A DNA stretch of 64,000 bases from Apricaphanius iberus (lineage: Eukaryota; Chordata; Actinopteri; Cyprinodontiformes; Aphaniidae), in the NCBI GenBank assembly GCA_028564705.1, contig JAPXFQ010001678.1, positions 62,001 to 126,000 of the forward strand, in the 5' to 3' direction. Shown one piece after another: positions 22,032 through 33,786 of this stretch. The number at the start of each line of letters is the position of its first letter. The first letter of the stretch is position 1. Both the position numbers and the translations under genes were made by a program. The notes under the pieces were generated by a model, which searched no databases, was not told where the DNA came from, and saw only the letters and a program-made list of their open reading frames with translations.

Positions 22032-24911
22032 TTTCCTTTCTCTTTCAGCTTTTCCCTTCAGAGGTTACCAGAGCCAATCATCTGTCTCCATTAAGTCCTA
22101 TTCTCTGCATCATCTGCCCTCAGACCGAGACTAACGTCATGTCCTCTTTCACATCCATAAATCAAATTTTTGGTCTTCCTCTCTTCCTCCTGCCTGGTGG
22201 CTCAATCCTCCTCATTCTTCTACTGATATAATCGTTGTCTCTCCTATGAAAATGTCCAAACCATCTCAGTCTGGCCTCCCTGACTTTATCCCGAAACATT
22301 TAACATGAGCTTTGCCTCTGATGTACTCTTTACTGATCCTGTCAATTCTCATCACTCCCGGAGAGAATCTCTACATCTTGAGTTCTGGAACCTCCAGTTC
22401 TGCTTCCTGACATTTCTTTATTGTTACTGTCTCTAGACTGTACAACATCACTGGTCTCACTACTGTCTTCTACACCTTCCCCTTCATTCTTGCTGAAACC
22501 ATTTTATTACACATCACCCCTGACACTTTTCTCCACCCATTCCAACCAGCTTGCACATGCTTCTTCACTTTCTTTTCTACACTATCCATTGCTTTATAAC
22601 GTTGACCCTAATTACTTAAAAGTCCTACTTTCTTCACTTCCACTCCCTGTAACTTCACCATTCCACTTTTCTTTCTCATTTACACATGTACTCTGTCTTG
22701 CTGCGACTAAACTTCATTCCTCTCTTTTCTAGTGCATACCTCCATCTTTCTAGCTTTTCCTCCACCTCCATCCTGCTCTCATTGCAAATCACAATGTAAT
22801 TGCAACATCAGAGTTCATTGAGACTCCTGTCTAACTTCATCCGTCAGCCTGTCCATCACCAAAGTAGACAAGAACGGGCTCAGAGCCGATCCTAGATGCA
22901 GTCCCACCTCCACCTTTTACTCCTCCACCTTTTACCCACTCCCCTCCTACAGCACACCTCACTGCCGTCTCAAAGTTCTCATACATGTCCTGCACCACTC
23001 TAACATTCGTCTCTGCCACTCCAGACTTCTTCATGCAAAACCACAGCTCTCCTCTTGTCATATGCCTTCTCTAAATCTACAAAGGCAAAATGCATCTCCC
23101 TCTGACCTTCTCTGTACTTTTCCATCAGCATCATTAAAGCAAAGGTTGCATCTGTAGTACTCTTTTTTGCCATGAAACCGTACTGCTGGTCACAAATGCT
23201 GACTTCTGGTCAAAGCCTAGCCTCCACCACTTTTTCCCCCAGCTTCATTGTATAACTCATAAGCTTTATTCCTCTGTAGTTACCACATTTCTGTACATCT
23301 TCCTTGTTCTTAAAGATCGGCACTAGAACACATTTCCTCCTTTGCTCAGGCATCTTCTGAGTCTCCAAGGCCTTGTTAAAGAACATAGTCAAAAACTCTA
23401 CTGCCACCTCTCCTAAATACTCCCATACCTCTACAGTTATGTCATCAGGACCAACTGCCTTCTCCATCTTCATCCTCTTCAAACCTTCTCTCACCTAATC
23501 CTTACTAATCTCAGGAACTTCCTGATCCACAACAGCCACCTCTTCTACTTTACATTCTCTCTGATTTTCCTCATTCATCAGCTCTTCAAAGTACTCTTTA
23601 CATCTTCCCATCACAGTCTTGGCACATGTCAGTACATTTCCATCCCTATCCTTGATCACCCTTAACGTATGCAATGGAGTTAGGCAGGGGGGTATTTTAT
23701 CTCCATTTCTTTTTAATATTTATATGGATGAGTTATCCAACCAACTGAACAGTTGCAGAACAGGCTGTATGGTTGGAGATGCTGTTGTGAACCACCTGAT
23801 GTACGCAGATGATCTGGTTGTCCTGTGTCCATCCAGTGCTGGCCTCCAGCAGTTACTCAGAATATGTTCCCAATATGGCTCTGACTTTGACATTAAATTT
23901 AATGGTAAAAAGAGTAACATAATGATCGTCAGAAGCAAGGAAGACAAACAGTTATCATTTCCTGTCTTCTCTGTCTCTGGTACTGTCCTTAAAACGTGTG
24001 AGGAAGTTAAATACCTCGGACATTATTTGAGCGACGACCTGTCTGATGATAGGGATATACAAAGACAATGCCGTATGATGTATGCACAGGCTAATATGCT
24101 AAAAGAAAATTTAGTATGTGCTCTGTGCCTGTTAAGATAACTCTTTTTAAAACGTTTTGCACCCCAATGTATACTGCCCACTTGTGGCGGCACTACAAAA
24201 GGAGCTCCATGCAGAGACTTAAGGTGGCATATAATGATGGCCTGAGGATGCTGCTCAATGTGCCGAGAGGGAGCAGTGCTAGCCAAATGTTTGTGAGTGC
24301 TGGTATTTCTACATGTCCTGCTGTTCTCAGGAACCTTATGTTCAGCTTTATTTGTAGAATATCTAAATCTGAAAATGGCATCATTTCTGCACTGGCAAAC
24401 CCTGCCCTGAGTACACTTCGGTTCACTTCAAGGCTTTGGAGGCATTGGCGTTTTAGCTTATATGTAAATATGTGATATTGGAATATCTGTCTGTTTTGGT
24501 GTACATGTGTATGTCTTTTGTAATTTGTTGTTTCTATGGACCGCCGCTGTGTCTGAAATAAAGATTTGAATTGAATTGAACTTGAATCCTACTCCTAAGC
24601 TTCTAGCCTTGCTGCCCTTCCACCTGGTCTCCTGAACACATAGAATATACACCTTCCTTCACTGCATCATGTCCACAAACTCTTTAGCTTTACCTGTCAT
24701 AGTCCCAACATTCAAATTCCCTACTCTTAATTCCAAACTCTTGATTTTCCTCTTCTCTCTCTGTCTACCAACATGCCTTCTTCCTCTCCTCCTTCAACCA
24801 ACAGTAGAGCAATTTCCACCGGCACCCGGTGGCAGTTCTTGTTAACACAGGCCTTGACCAATTCAATATGGAGTTCTTGTTTGTGATTTGCAATTTGATT
24901 TGGCTTACTTT
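22032..24911 (-). mobile_element. RTE-clade LINE with 17-bp target duplication
   Basis: Both ends are flanked by the exact 17-mer 'ttatttacaagtctcct' (22,015-22,031 and 24,912-24,928). On the minus strand, 23,494-23,210 reads 'KAVGPDDITVEVWEYLGE', 'VLVPIFKNKEDVQKCGNYRG' and 'MSYTMKLGEKVVEARL', a hallmark of RTE reverse transcriptases. 23,061-22,837 continues with 'SGVAETNVRVVQDMYE', and near 22,255-22,290 'DKVREARLRWFGH'-type sequence marks the C-terminus. The frames are broken repeatedly. Its RT is interrupted at about 23,666 by another LINE. Confidence 0.85.
23666..24585 (+). mobile_element. LINE fragment nested inside the RTE element
   Basis: The plus frame 23,666-24,140 shows 'GVRQGGILSPFLFNIYMDEL' and 'NHLMYADDLVVLCPSS', the B/C palm motifs with an intact YADD box, then 'EVKYLGHYLSDDLSDD'. 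After a frameshift near 24,115, the C-terminus continues ('TPMYTAHLWRHY', 'AYNDGLRMLLNVPRGSSAS') to a stop at 24,474. A short 3' UTR ends in 'aataaagatttgaattgaattgaac'. It is 5' truncated and opposite in orientation to the host RTE. The clade was not resolved. Confidence 0.85.
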
Positions 24912-24967
24912 TTATTTACAAGTCTCCTACTTAACATATGATACACCAAATACCAAAATTCCTGGTT

Positions 24968-25600
24968 TAATTCATTTTTTTTTCAGACCAGCAAGCTATT
25001 GAAGAAAAACCCCAAATATTATTGTAAAATATTAATATAAAGGATTATATGTACTAAAATTGGAAATCAGCTGTTGTGTCTGGTTCTTTAGATGTCCTAA
25101 GACACTTTAAGACTTATTTTGTGTCACTTGGTCACATGATCTAGAAATTATTGAAGAAAACCCCAAAGTATTACTGTAAAATATGAATATAAAATATTAA
25201 GTTTGTTCAAATTGGAAATCAATTGGTGTGTCTGGTACTTTAGATGTATCAGGACACTTTAAGACCTATTTGGTGTCACTTGGTTACATGAGCTGGAATC
25301 TATTGAAGAAAACCCCCAAATATTACTGTAAAATATGAATATAAAATATGATGCGTGTTTAAATTGGAAATCAATTGTCGTGTCTGGTTCTTTAGATGTA
25401 TCAGGACACTTTAACACCTATTTGGTGTCACTTGGTAACATAATATAGAAGCTATTGAAGAAAACTCCCAAATATTACTGTAAAATAAGAATATAAAATA
25501 TGATGTGTGTTCAAATTGGAAATCAATTGTTGTGTCTGGTTCTTTAGATGTATCAGGACACCTTAATACCTAAGGTATTGAAGAAAATAATATTACAATA
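24968..25600. repeat. Inverted tandem array of the same ~152-bp unit, about 4 copies
   Basis: This is the reverse complement of the 20,930-21,935 unit: 'attgaagaaaaccccaaatatta', 'ctgtaaaatatgaatataaa', 'aattggaaatcaattg', 'tctggttctttagatgta' and 'tttggtgtcacttggt' recur about every 153 bp (25,171, 25,324, 25,478). Before the RTE insertion only about 120 bp separated the two opposed arrays. Confidence 0.9.
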
Positions 25601-25916
25601 AAATATTAAAATTAAATAAAATACATTTAAAAATTTTAATAAATCGATGTGTCATGTTCCTCGGGTGTCGATCAACAACTTAGCCATATTTTGGGGTTAC
25701 TTTGTCAGCAGATTGACCTATTGATTTATTTTCTTTAATGTAGAGAAATTTAACGACGGTCCCTAACCGAAACCACCGCCTTCAGGAGTGAGACTTTGGC
25801 CGCGATTTATCCGCTCCATGAGCGCAGCTGTCGGTGAGACATTGGAGGGAGTCTCTGCTTTAATGAAATGAATGTCTGTCGAATATCCAACTTAAAACTA
25901 ATTTCACCGCGGCGCC

Positions 25917-26678
25917 ATGGCCCTGGATATTCTTCAAGGGGAGGAAAACTGTTTTTATGGAACTATCCTGCCAACACTGGAGGCCCTGATGGCAAAAACA
26001 CTGGATTTAAAAGACAGTTTCTCCTGGATTTCATTTGGCCTGCCTGATGTTATAGTTGAGGTAAAATAGTTTGTTTGTCTGTTTTTTGTTTTGCTCGTAT
26101 CTTACCAAGCTTTACTAAAACATTGCTAAGATTTACACTGCATGTTTTAAACTAATTTTGATATGTCTGCCTGTATCTTCCAGGCCATTAAGACACGCTT
26201 TGCATCCACGCTGGACAGCAAGGAGGCCCTGCTTGCTGCACTGACCAATCCTAAATTCAAATTGCGCTGGATAAAAGATGAGACTAGAAAAGACGCCACC
26301 AAGGTGCTGCTTGCTGCCGAGTGCCGGGCGCTGGGGCCGCTGCTTGAGGAACTGCCACCTGCACCTGTCAGCGGAAGCGACGCTGCAGAGATCGACTTTT
26401 TTTCATTTACAGAGGACAGGCAGGTCTCAGAGACGGTGGACACTGAAATTGCTGAGTATTTTAAGTCAGGTGTCGAGATCGATATGTTGAACAAGTTCCC
26501 CAGGATCAAGACAGTGTTTCTGCACTTCAATACCCCACCACCCTCTAGCGCACCCATGGAGAGGCCTTTCAACCTCGGAAGTCTTGTTCTTACTCCCAGG
26601 AGAAATCCACTGTCGGACAAACGTTTCGAAAATCTGCTTCTGCTACGTTTTAATCACTACTTTGAAGAGCAAATGTAA
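25917..26678 (+). CDS. hAT transposase C-terminal part, spliced ORF, 212 aa
   Basis: Exon 1 is 25,917-26,060 (48 codons, start in a good context, 'gcgccATGg'). The donor is 'gag|gtaaaa', the acceptor 'cttccag|gcc', and exon 2 runs 26,184-26,678, joining in phase 0 with no stop. The protein starts 'MALDILQGEENCFYGTILP', a stretch normally in the middle of hAT transposases. It continues 'LLAALTNPKFKLRW' and ends with the hAT dimerisation region: 'PPPSSAPMERPFNLGSL', then 'RRNPLSDKRFENLLLLRFN'. The BED finger and most of the catalytic domain would lie upstream and are absent. It may be a truncated relic or a small domesticated gene; the open frame over the intron favours recent or selected sequence. 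A poly(A) signal candidate AATAAA is at 27,096. Confidence 0.75.
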
Positions 26679-27399
26679 GAGGACAACGTTAAAGCGAAAT
26701 TAGGCTTGTGACATTTTATTATTACTTAGTTCGGCTATTAAGCGATTTTTCATTTGCCTGTGTGGTAGTAAACGATCTTATTTGGTTTGTAATCATTTTT
26801 TTTTGACAGGAAGCTGTTAATTTCTGATAGTGACTGGTTGTTCATTTTTAAATGGATCTAAATCTGCAAGCCGGTTTACCTCTAATTGGTACGCAACACT
26901 ACTAGGTCAAAACATATCCCTGTTCTATAATCTGATAAAATGTTCATGTTTTTATTTTTTTTTACTTAGATCCTGTTGCACAGCGACATTTCTTTTGGTA
27001 AAACTATTTGATTCCTACCTCTCAATCTAGGCTTCTTTGAAAATGACCGCAATCTTACAAATTAAATGTATCCAACAGCTTGTGCAGTTTTGCACAATAA
27101 ATAATTAATCTAAATTAGGGGTGTTGAATATTGTTTACATTTAAAGCTGTAGGACTGTGGGCCTAGGGACTGGAATTTAAGAATCCTGCAATAAGGCAAA
27201 AAGGCTGCAGCTCAAATTATTTCTATTAATCTGTGCTTTTTTTCTATAAATAGGTACCAAATACAGCTACAAAATGATACAGATCAAATGACCCTCATAA
27301 AATTATAGCAAAGGTAGTAGGTAGTAAAGATATGTATGTATGTATGAGGTATGAGCAGATACTGCAGATGCAGTGGACATACCCAGACTCTCTGATTAT
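26679..27399. other. 3' flank of the hAT-derived ORF; unassigned
   Basis: An AATAAA at 27,096-27,101 could end the upstream transcript. Otherwise AT-rich, with nothing else supported. Confidence 0.4.
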
Positions 27400-29100
27400 T
27401 GCTATTGGAGACTTTAATAAATTTGAGGGAGGAACTTCCCAAATATGAATAATATATTGATTTCCTGACCAGAGGGGAGAGGACACTGGATCACTGTTAC
27501 AGCCTCATAAGCGGGGCCTATCACGCAGTGCCCCGTGCTGCACTCGAACTTTCTAAAAACGTGATGATCCATCTGATATCTTTGTACACACAAAGGCTGA
27601 AGCTCTCTAAACCTGTCCTGAGGACAAAAAGACTGTGGAGCAATGAGGCTGTGGAGGAGCTTCGCACATATTTTGAAGCTTCAGACTGGGACATTGTGCC
27701 AACATGCATCAGGGTGAGCTACAATAATGACAAATCCTGATTTACACCTAAACTCAATCAGCTGTGGCTAGAAAAGAGAAAAGCGTTCAGAGGCGGACAC
27801 AGAGACTGCTACAGAAATACTTCACCTACAGCACCCCCCTCCTTAACCCAGACCTATGAGGTTCTCACATCACAGTATCCCACTAAAACCCTTCATATTC
27901 TTGAAGCAGATGTGAGGAAACAGTTTAAGAGCGTATGTGCTAGGAAAGCCCCTGGCCAAGACGATGTGTCTTCTGCCATTCTCAGAGACTGTGCAAATGA
28001 GCTGGCCCCGGTGTTTCCTACCATTTTCAACTCCTCACAGGAGGGATGTCATGTACTGCCTGCTTAAAGACCTCCACCCTAGTTCCTCCATGGACACAAA
28101 GCAGCATGTGAGGCTGGAGAAAAATGTCTCAGACCACCAGCACCGGCTCCCCTCTTTCAGACCGGCTGTGTTCTTTCTCCTCTGCTCTTCTCGCTATACA
28201 CAAACTGCTGCACCTCCAACCACCAGTCTGTCAAGTTAATTAAGTTTGAAGATGACACCACCATTACAAGACTCATCTCGAACGGGGATGAGTCTGCCTA
28301 AAGGATGGAGGCTGAACATCTGGTGTCCTGGTGCAACCGCCACAACCTGGTGCTGAACACCCAGAAGACAGTGGAGATTATTGTGAACTTCAGAAAGCAT
28401 ACAGCCCAACACCCCCCATCCTCCTGACTGAGACCCCCATCACTACTAAGGACTCACTCACCCAAGTCCTCAAGTGGGACCCCACCATTACCTCCATCAT
28501 AAAGAAAGCCCTGCAGAGGATGTACTTCCTCAGGCAGCTGAAGAAATTTAACCTGACGATGATGAAAAAATTCTACACTGCAATCATCGAGTCCATCCTC
28601 ACCACCTCCATTACTGTGTAGTACGCTGGAGTCACTATCAGGGATACAAAGAGACTACAGCTTGTGCTGAGAAGGTGATTGGCTGCAGACTCCCATCTCT
28701 ACAGGACCTGTACAACTCCAGAACACTGGGGCGTGCAGGTCAGATCACAGCTGACCCTTCTTACCCTGAACACGGACAGTTTAACCTGCTACCCTCAGGC
28801 AGGAGACTCTGGTCAATTCGGACCAGAACCTCTTGTCATAAGAACAGTTTCTTCCCCTCTACTATCGGACTCACGAACAATAACCCAAAGACTGTTCCCA
28901 CCACCCGCTCTGTATCAGTCACATGACCCATATGCCATATTGTTTTTCTGCACCTGTCTGATTTGCACAGATCGTTACCTGCATTTGTATATATATATAA
29001 TGTATATATCAGTCTGTATAGCGCATTTTATTTTGATTATTTTGTCTTTTTTGTATGTTTGCACAAAGTACCACAGCAATTTCCTTATGTTTTAAATCTG
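27400..29100 (+). pseudogene. L2-like LINE, decayed, internally deleted
   Basis: The endonuclease end and linker are seen at 27,400-27,740 ('[20 protein letters not shown]', '[15 protein letters not shown]'). Near 27,940 'ARKAPGQDDVSSAILRDCAN' marks the start of RT, and near 28,230-28,300 'KLIKFEDDTTITRLISNGDE' has EDD in place of the usual ADD. 28,331-28,926 carries the C-terminus ('MYFLRQLKKFNL', 'CRLPSLQDLYNSRTL', 'RTSCHKNSFFPSTIGL'). The middle of the RT is deleted and several stops are present. The 3' tail is about 28,930-29,100. Confidence 0.85.
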
Positions 29101-29139
29101 TATAACTCTGGAAAGTTTTGTTTTTGACCAGTGTAGACA

Positions 29140-30440
29140 ATGTAGACAATGTACATTTTTAAAATGAGAAACAGAAACATTGGCAAAGCAATGACGAATA
29201 GATCCCTCTTATAATCTTCGGCCATTCTTTCTCAGAGATATTAATATTTAAATCCTCTCCGCACTCTGCTTTTAAGTGGTTGAGAGTGGTTAAATTGGGT
29301 TAGATAAATGTGGTATAAATTTGTAGCAATAATTCGTTTCTGGCTATTTTGAGAATATCATCTGGTAGAGAAACAGGCGGAGGAGAGGGGAAGCCGTCAT
29401 CCTGTAAGGATACAAAATTTCATAACTGTCTAAAAAAAATTTAATTGGGTATGGAAAACCTATTTACCAGCTGCTTGAAGGAGACAAAATTATTTCATAT
29501 AAAGATGTCTGGAAAGATGAGTGAAACAAATACCATTCCTACGCTAAACCTGAAAGCCTACACCTGATAAGGAGGGAGAAAACATGTGGTTTCCAGTGAC
29601 TGGTACAAAGAAAGAGAGGCTATTTAACCGGAAAGTTTTCCTAAACTGATCCCAAATGTGAAATGAGTTTATCAAGACCGGATTATTAGTGTAATGACAT
29701 ATTGACCCTTCTGAAGTCATTTTAGGGGATAGCTATGCCTGCAGACACACCTGTCTGCAGGATGAGCTCTCTAGGAGCAACCAGCTTGGGGCAACTAAAT
29801 CCCCGAAGTGACCCATCCAGTAATACCCCAATATTAGCTGACCAATAATAAAGCAGAAGGGTTGGAAAAGTCAATCAGCCCTGTGAGCATGGTCTTTGGA
29901 AAAAACTTCTTATACATGGATATTCATTGTTCCAAATGAATGATGTTATTAATTTATCTAACAAACGAAAAACATGTTCAGTCAGAAATATAGGGAGGCT
30001 TTGGAGTAGATACAGAAGCATTGGAAACAAATTCATTTTGATTATGTCAATCCTCCTACAGAGGGAAAGGGGTAATGAGTTCCACCAGCAGACATCATTT
30101 TTTCAGAATCGCCAATATTAGCATATAACTTGCTTTATAAAGATTTTTGAAAAAAATTGTGATCCAAGTTCCAAGATATTTAAACTTATTATTGATTCTA
30201 AATTATATTATATTATTTGGAATGTTTTCTGCAGGGTTTATTTTGTAGCCAGATATTGCACAGAACCTTTGCAAAGTGCACAATAATTTAGGGGTTTAGG
30301 ATGGGGTCCGTTACAAAAAGCAGTAAATCGTCTGCATAAAGTGACACTTTGTATTCTTGACCTGTTCGGGTAACTCTCGCAAAGGTATTTTGCAATATGG
30401 AGGGCAGCTTCACCCAGTAGTTTCACATGGCACAACGGTG
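29140..30440 (-). pseudogene. L1-like LINE ORF2 fragment
   Basis: On the minus strand, about 30,355-30,300 reads 'YKVSLYADDLLLFVTDP', the YADD catalytic box in its L1-type context. 30,110-29,850 follows with 'WWNSLPLSLCRRIDIIKMNL' and 'LPIFLTEHVFRLLDKLI', typical of the region after the L1 palm. The endonuclease and N-terminal RT are missing: sequence passes directly from ORF1 into late RT. Stops are numerous. Confidence 0.75.
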
Positions 30441-30444
30441 CTTT

Positions 30445-31375
30445 TAATGTAAAACATCACCTTCCCTGGATCCAGAAACTCTTTGCTCTGTTCCCTGAAT
30501 GAAATATGGAGTTTGGCTGGAAATATTACTCTGTACAAGACATCTTGTTGTCTTCAAAGAAAGTTTCTTACATTGCTGAAAGTGAAGCAAGCTTTGGCAA
30601 TGTTCGCAGTGTAAGGGAAGATGCCCATGGGCTTCCCCTGATACTGCAATGGGTCCTGCTCCTGGGATTGGCACAGTACCTCGACACAATTCTGGTAGTA
30701 ATGGAGGTTAGTGAGGTTTCCCATTAGGCTTTCTTAGGGCAAGGCCCCTATATGAGCGGTCCATCAGGATTTTTTTTTGTCAGGCTGCAGAACTTCCTTC
30801 AGTAGTTTGGAAACTGAAGTGGTCGACCTGGAGCCATGGTCCTCCGCAACACCCAAAACGTAAACATTGCATCTCTGCATTCTTGCCTCTATGTCTTCAT
30901 TCTTTACTTTCAAGTCAACCAGTTCAGTCTTTAATTCTGCAACCGTCTTTTGAAAGCTACACTTCTCATTCGACCACGATGACATACCTTTTTCCAAGTT
31001 GCTAAAGGCAGACTTGACATTATGAGTCTCTGAACGAATCGCATCCATGTGGTCAGTGATTTCCTTCTTGATTTCCGTCAACTCGCTCTTGAGGCGGAAG
31101 AAATCCTCCTCCACTCTACAGTTCTGACCTGATAGTAGTTGAGATGTTTCTTTCCGAGGAGTGAGGATGTCCGATTTCAGAACTTTGTGTATCATCATGG
31201 TATCTGGGAACGAGCTTCCGCTTCCTTTATTAGTATATACTAAGAATGCATCGGGCCTCTGGCCCGAGGAGCCAGTATGCTTATACTTGCAGAGATTAAA
31301 CGCCAGTTCACAGGTGTGGTGGGGGATTAATACCTGGATTAATTGCATCTTTAATTGGTGCATGAAAAAGATCAA
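30445..31375 (-). pseudogene. L1-like LINE ORF1 (coiled-coil RNA-binding protein), decayed
   Basis: The frame 31,375-30,764 encodes about 200 residues. A heptad-rich helix ('AELKTELVDLKVKNEDIEAR') leads into 'RCNVYVLGVAEDHGS', the start of the L1 ORF1 RNA-recognition domain (normally R.NN+.I.G..E..E). Downstream, in shifted frames, 30,689-30,444 resembles the C-terminal domain. ORF1 proteins trimerise and coat LINE RNA. This copy is disrupted by frameshifts before about 30,760. Confidence 0.7.
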
Positions 31376-31534
31376 ATATTACCTCACCAGGCAATAGTAG
31401 AGCTGACTGCATTCTACTCCGTTGTCGGCTAACTATTTCTCAACTCCATTTTTATCAAAGTTTAAAATATAGATTGTTATTACTCTAGTGGGTTGTGATT
31501 TAAATAGGAAACAGAATGATTAAATTCAATTAAA

Positions 31535-33005
31535 ATTTTTCACAACAAATGTCATCTCAAGGCACTTTACAACAAAAGTCATTTCAATGCAATTATACAA
31601 ACATTCCAATCAGTTAAAAGTCTTCTGTGTAAAGAATCCCAGCAGATTGCGATGAGTCATCAACGTGAGGTTGTGCCTGGATCATGCAGACTCCAACCAC
31701 AGCAATTCCACAGCAATCCCTCATACTGAGCAAGCATGTAGCGACAGTGGAGAGGAAACACTCCCCTTTAACCAACAAAAACCTCCCCATCCAGCAGGGG
31801 ACATTATAATTGAGTAGGGTACTAGACCCTGTGGAGTTTCTAAGGGGAGAAAAACACTGAGAGAAAATTGGGTTAAAAATAGCAATAACAGCAGAAAAAA
31901 TATAGAAGAGTAGTAGAAGAGAAAAGTAGAAGAGAGAAGAAAAAGGGTCAGTCTGTCCTCCAACAGTAAGCCTATGGCAGCATAACTACAAAGATAGCCC
32001 AGGGTAACTTAAGCCATTCTAACTATAAGCTTTATCAAAAAGGAAGGTTTTAAGCCTAGTCTAAAAAATAGACAGAGTGTCAGCTTCATGGACTAAAACT
32101 GGTAACTGGCTCTACAGGAGAGGAGCCTGATAACTAAAAGATCTGCCTCCCATTCTACTTCTATAAATCCTAGGAATTACCAGTAGACCTGCATTCTGAG
32201 AACGAAGTGCTCTGTTAGGAACATATGGAACAATCAGTTCTCTGATATACAATGGAGCTTGATTATTAAGGGCTTTATAAATAAAATATATAAATAAAAG
32301 TGAATTGAATAAGTAAGGATTAGGATCTTAAACTCTATTCTGGATTTAAAAGGGAGCCAATTGAGAGAAGCCAAAACAGGAGAAATGTGATCTCTCTTTT
32401 AAATATTCATCAAAACTTTTGCTGTAGCATTCTGGATCAACTGAAGGCTTTTAATTACATTTTTTGGACTTCCAGCTTCCTTTTAAAATGTTCTTGTCCA
32501 AAGACAACAACTTCTGTCTTGTCTGAATTTAAAAGTAGAAAATTAAGTCATCCAGGTTTTTATGTATTTTTAGACATGCTTGTAATCTACCCAACTGATT
32601 GGTTTCATCAGGTTGTATGGATAAATATAATTGTGTCATCAGCATCCATCCATTTTCTGAACCGCTTAGTCCTCTAGGGGTTGCGGGAGGGCTGGTGCCT
32701 ATCTCCAGCTGTCAACGGGCGAGAGGTGGGGTACACCCTGGACAGGTCGCCAGTCCATCACAGGTGTCATCAGCATAACTGTGGAAATTTCATTCCATGT
32801 TGTCTAATTATTTTTCCTATTGGAATCATATATATAGTAAAGAGAATCGGTCCAAGCACAGACCCCTGTGGCACTCCACAAGGAACCCTTGAGTCTGAAG
32901 AAGATTTATCATTAACATGAACAAACTGGAATCTGTTGGACAGATATGATTTAACCAGCCTAGTGCTGTTCCCTTGATCCGTACAAAATGTTCAAGCCTT
33001 TAAAG
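31535..33005 (-). repeat. Antisense L2-like LINE 3' half (best copy in the window)
   Basis: It begins with the complement of the 3' tail ('caacaaatgtcatctcaaggcactttacaa') and passes through the UTR blocks. It then enters the complement of the RT: 'ttctggatcaactgaaggctttt', 'aacttctgtcttgtctgaattta', 'tggtccaagcacagacccctgtgg'. This is the reference copy for the fragments at 1, 1,195, 2,728, 3,725, 5,951, 12,210 and 49,764. It is interrupted by a 118-bp insertion at 32,646. Confidence 0.85.
32646..32763 (-). mobile_element. SINE or LINE 3'-tail insertion with 13-bp target duplication
   Basis: The 118-bp segment starting 'ccatccattttctgaaccgc' and ending 'cagtccatcacag' is flanked by exact copies of 'gtgtcatcagcat' (32,633-32,645 and 32,764-32,776). 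Read on the minus strand it ends in 'aaaatggatgg', the (ATGG)n tail of a very common fish SINE/LINE family. It is a clean retrotransposed tail inside the older LINE. Confidence 0.9.
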
Positions 33006-33786
33006 TGTCCAAAACTTTAGTGAGCCTTAATCAGGCTGCCATGAAATGCAGAAAAAAGGAGAACATAGCATGATGTACAGAAGTTCTTGACTTGTCAAAA
33101 TGCTTCAGGTTGTCTTTACAGTGTGATTAATGTTAGGCCTCAAGAGTTTCCATAAAATAAGTGATATGAACGTTATGATTTCTCTCTAAAATTAAGGTAA
33201 ACACCAGCAAAGTTTAACTGCTGGTTATTTTGATGTATCCACGGTGTTGTGGCTATGTGCTGGAGAGTGGGTGTCTTGGTGTTCTTTCTCCAAACTTCTC
33301 TGCAGGGCGTGGCAGGCAGCACCCACCAGGCATTCCTCAGTGTTCCTCATCACCGTCCAGTTCAAGAGGGGAGTGGCTCCTGTAGGCTGACAACAGGCGG
33401 TTCACGCTTCTAGTGTTGTACATGGCCAAGTTACTTACCACGAATCCAAGTAAGAAACCTAGCTCAAGATTTTGGGACTTTGACTTACCTATCTCTCTCC
33501 TCGTATATTCTTCCTGGGTTTCCAGTGGCTCTCCTCCAGAACCTTCCAAGCCAATGATATTCCATCAGTCATTGTTCCTGCCTGGTCAGTCACCGCATCT
33601 CTCCCTGCATGGTAATCTAATTAATACTAACCTACTCCGTCAATGTCATCGAGCTACTTGCCTGTCCGCCCAGCAACCACTCTGCCTTCAGACAAAAGCA
33701 GAATTCACCTTCGGTCCTGGACATCCTCTGGACTCCTTCGTGTCATCCACCTGCAAAACAACAGACAATAATCGGACAATAATCGG
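33006..33786. other. Unassigned DNA, possibly LTR-element derived
   Basis: 33,330-33,780 is pyrimidine-rich and moderately GC-rich, and resembles the untranslated part of an LTR element. No ends or motifs could be fixed. Confidence 0.3.
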
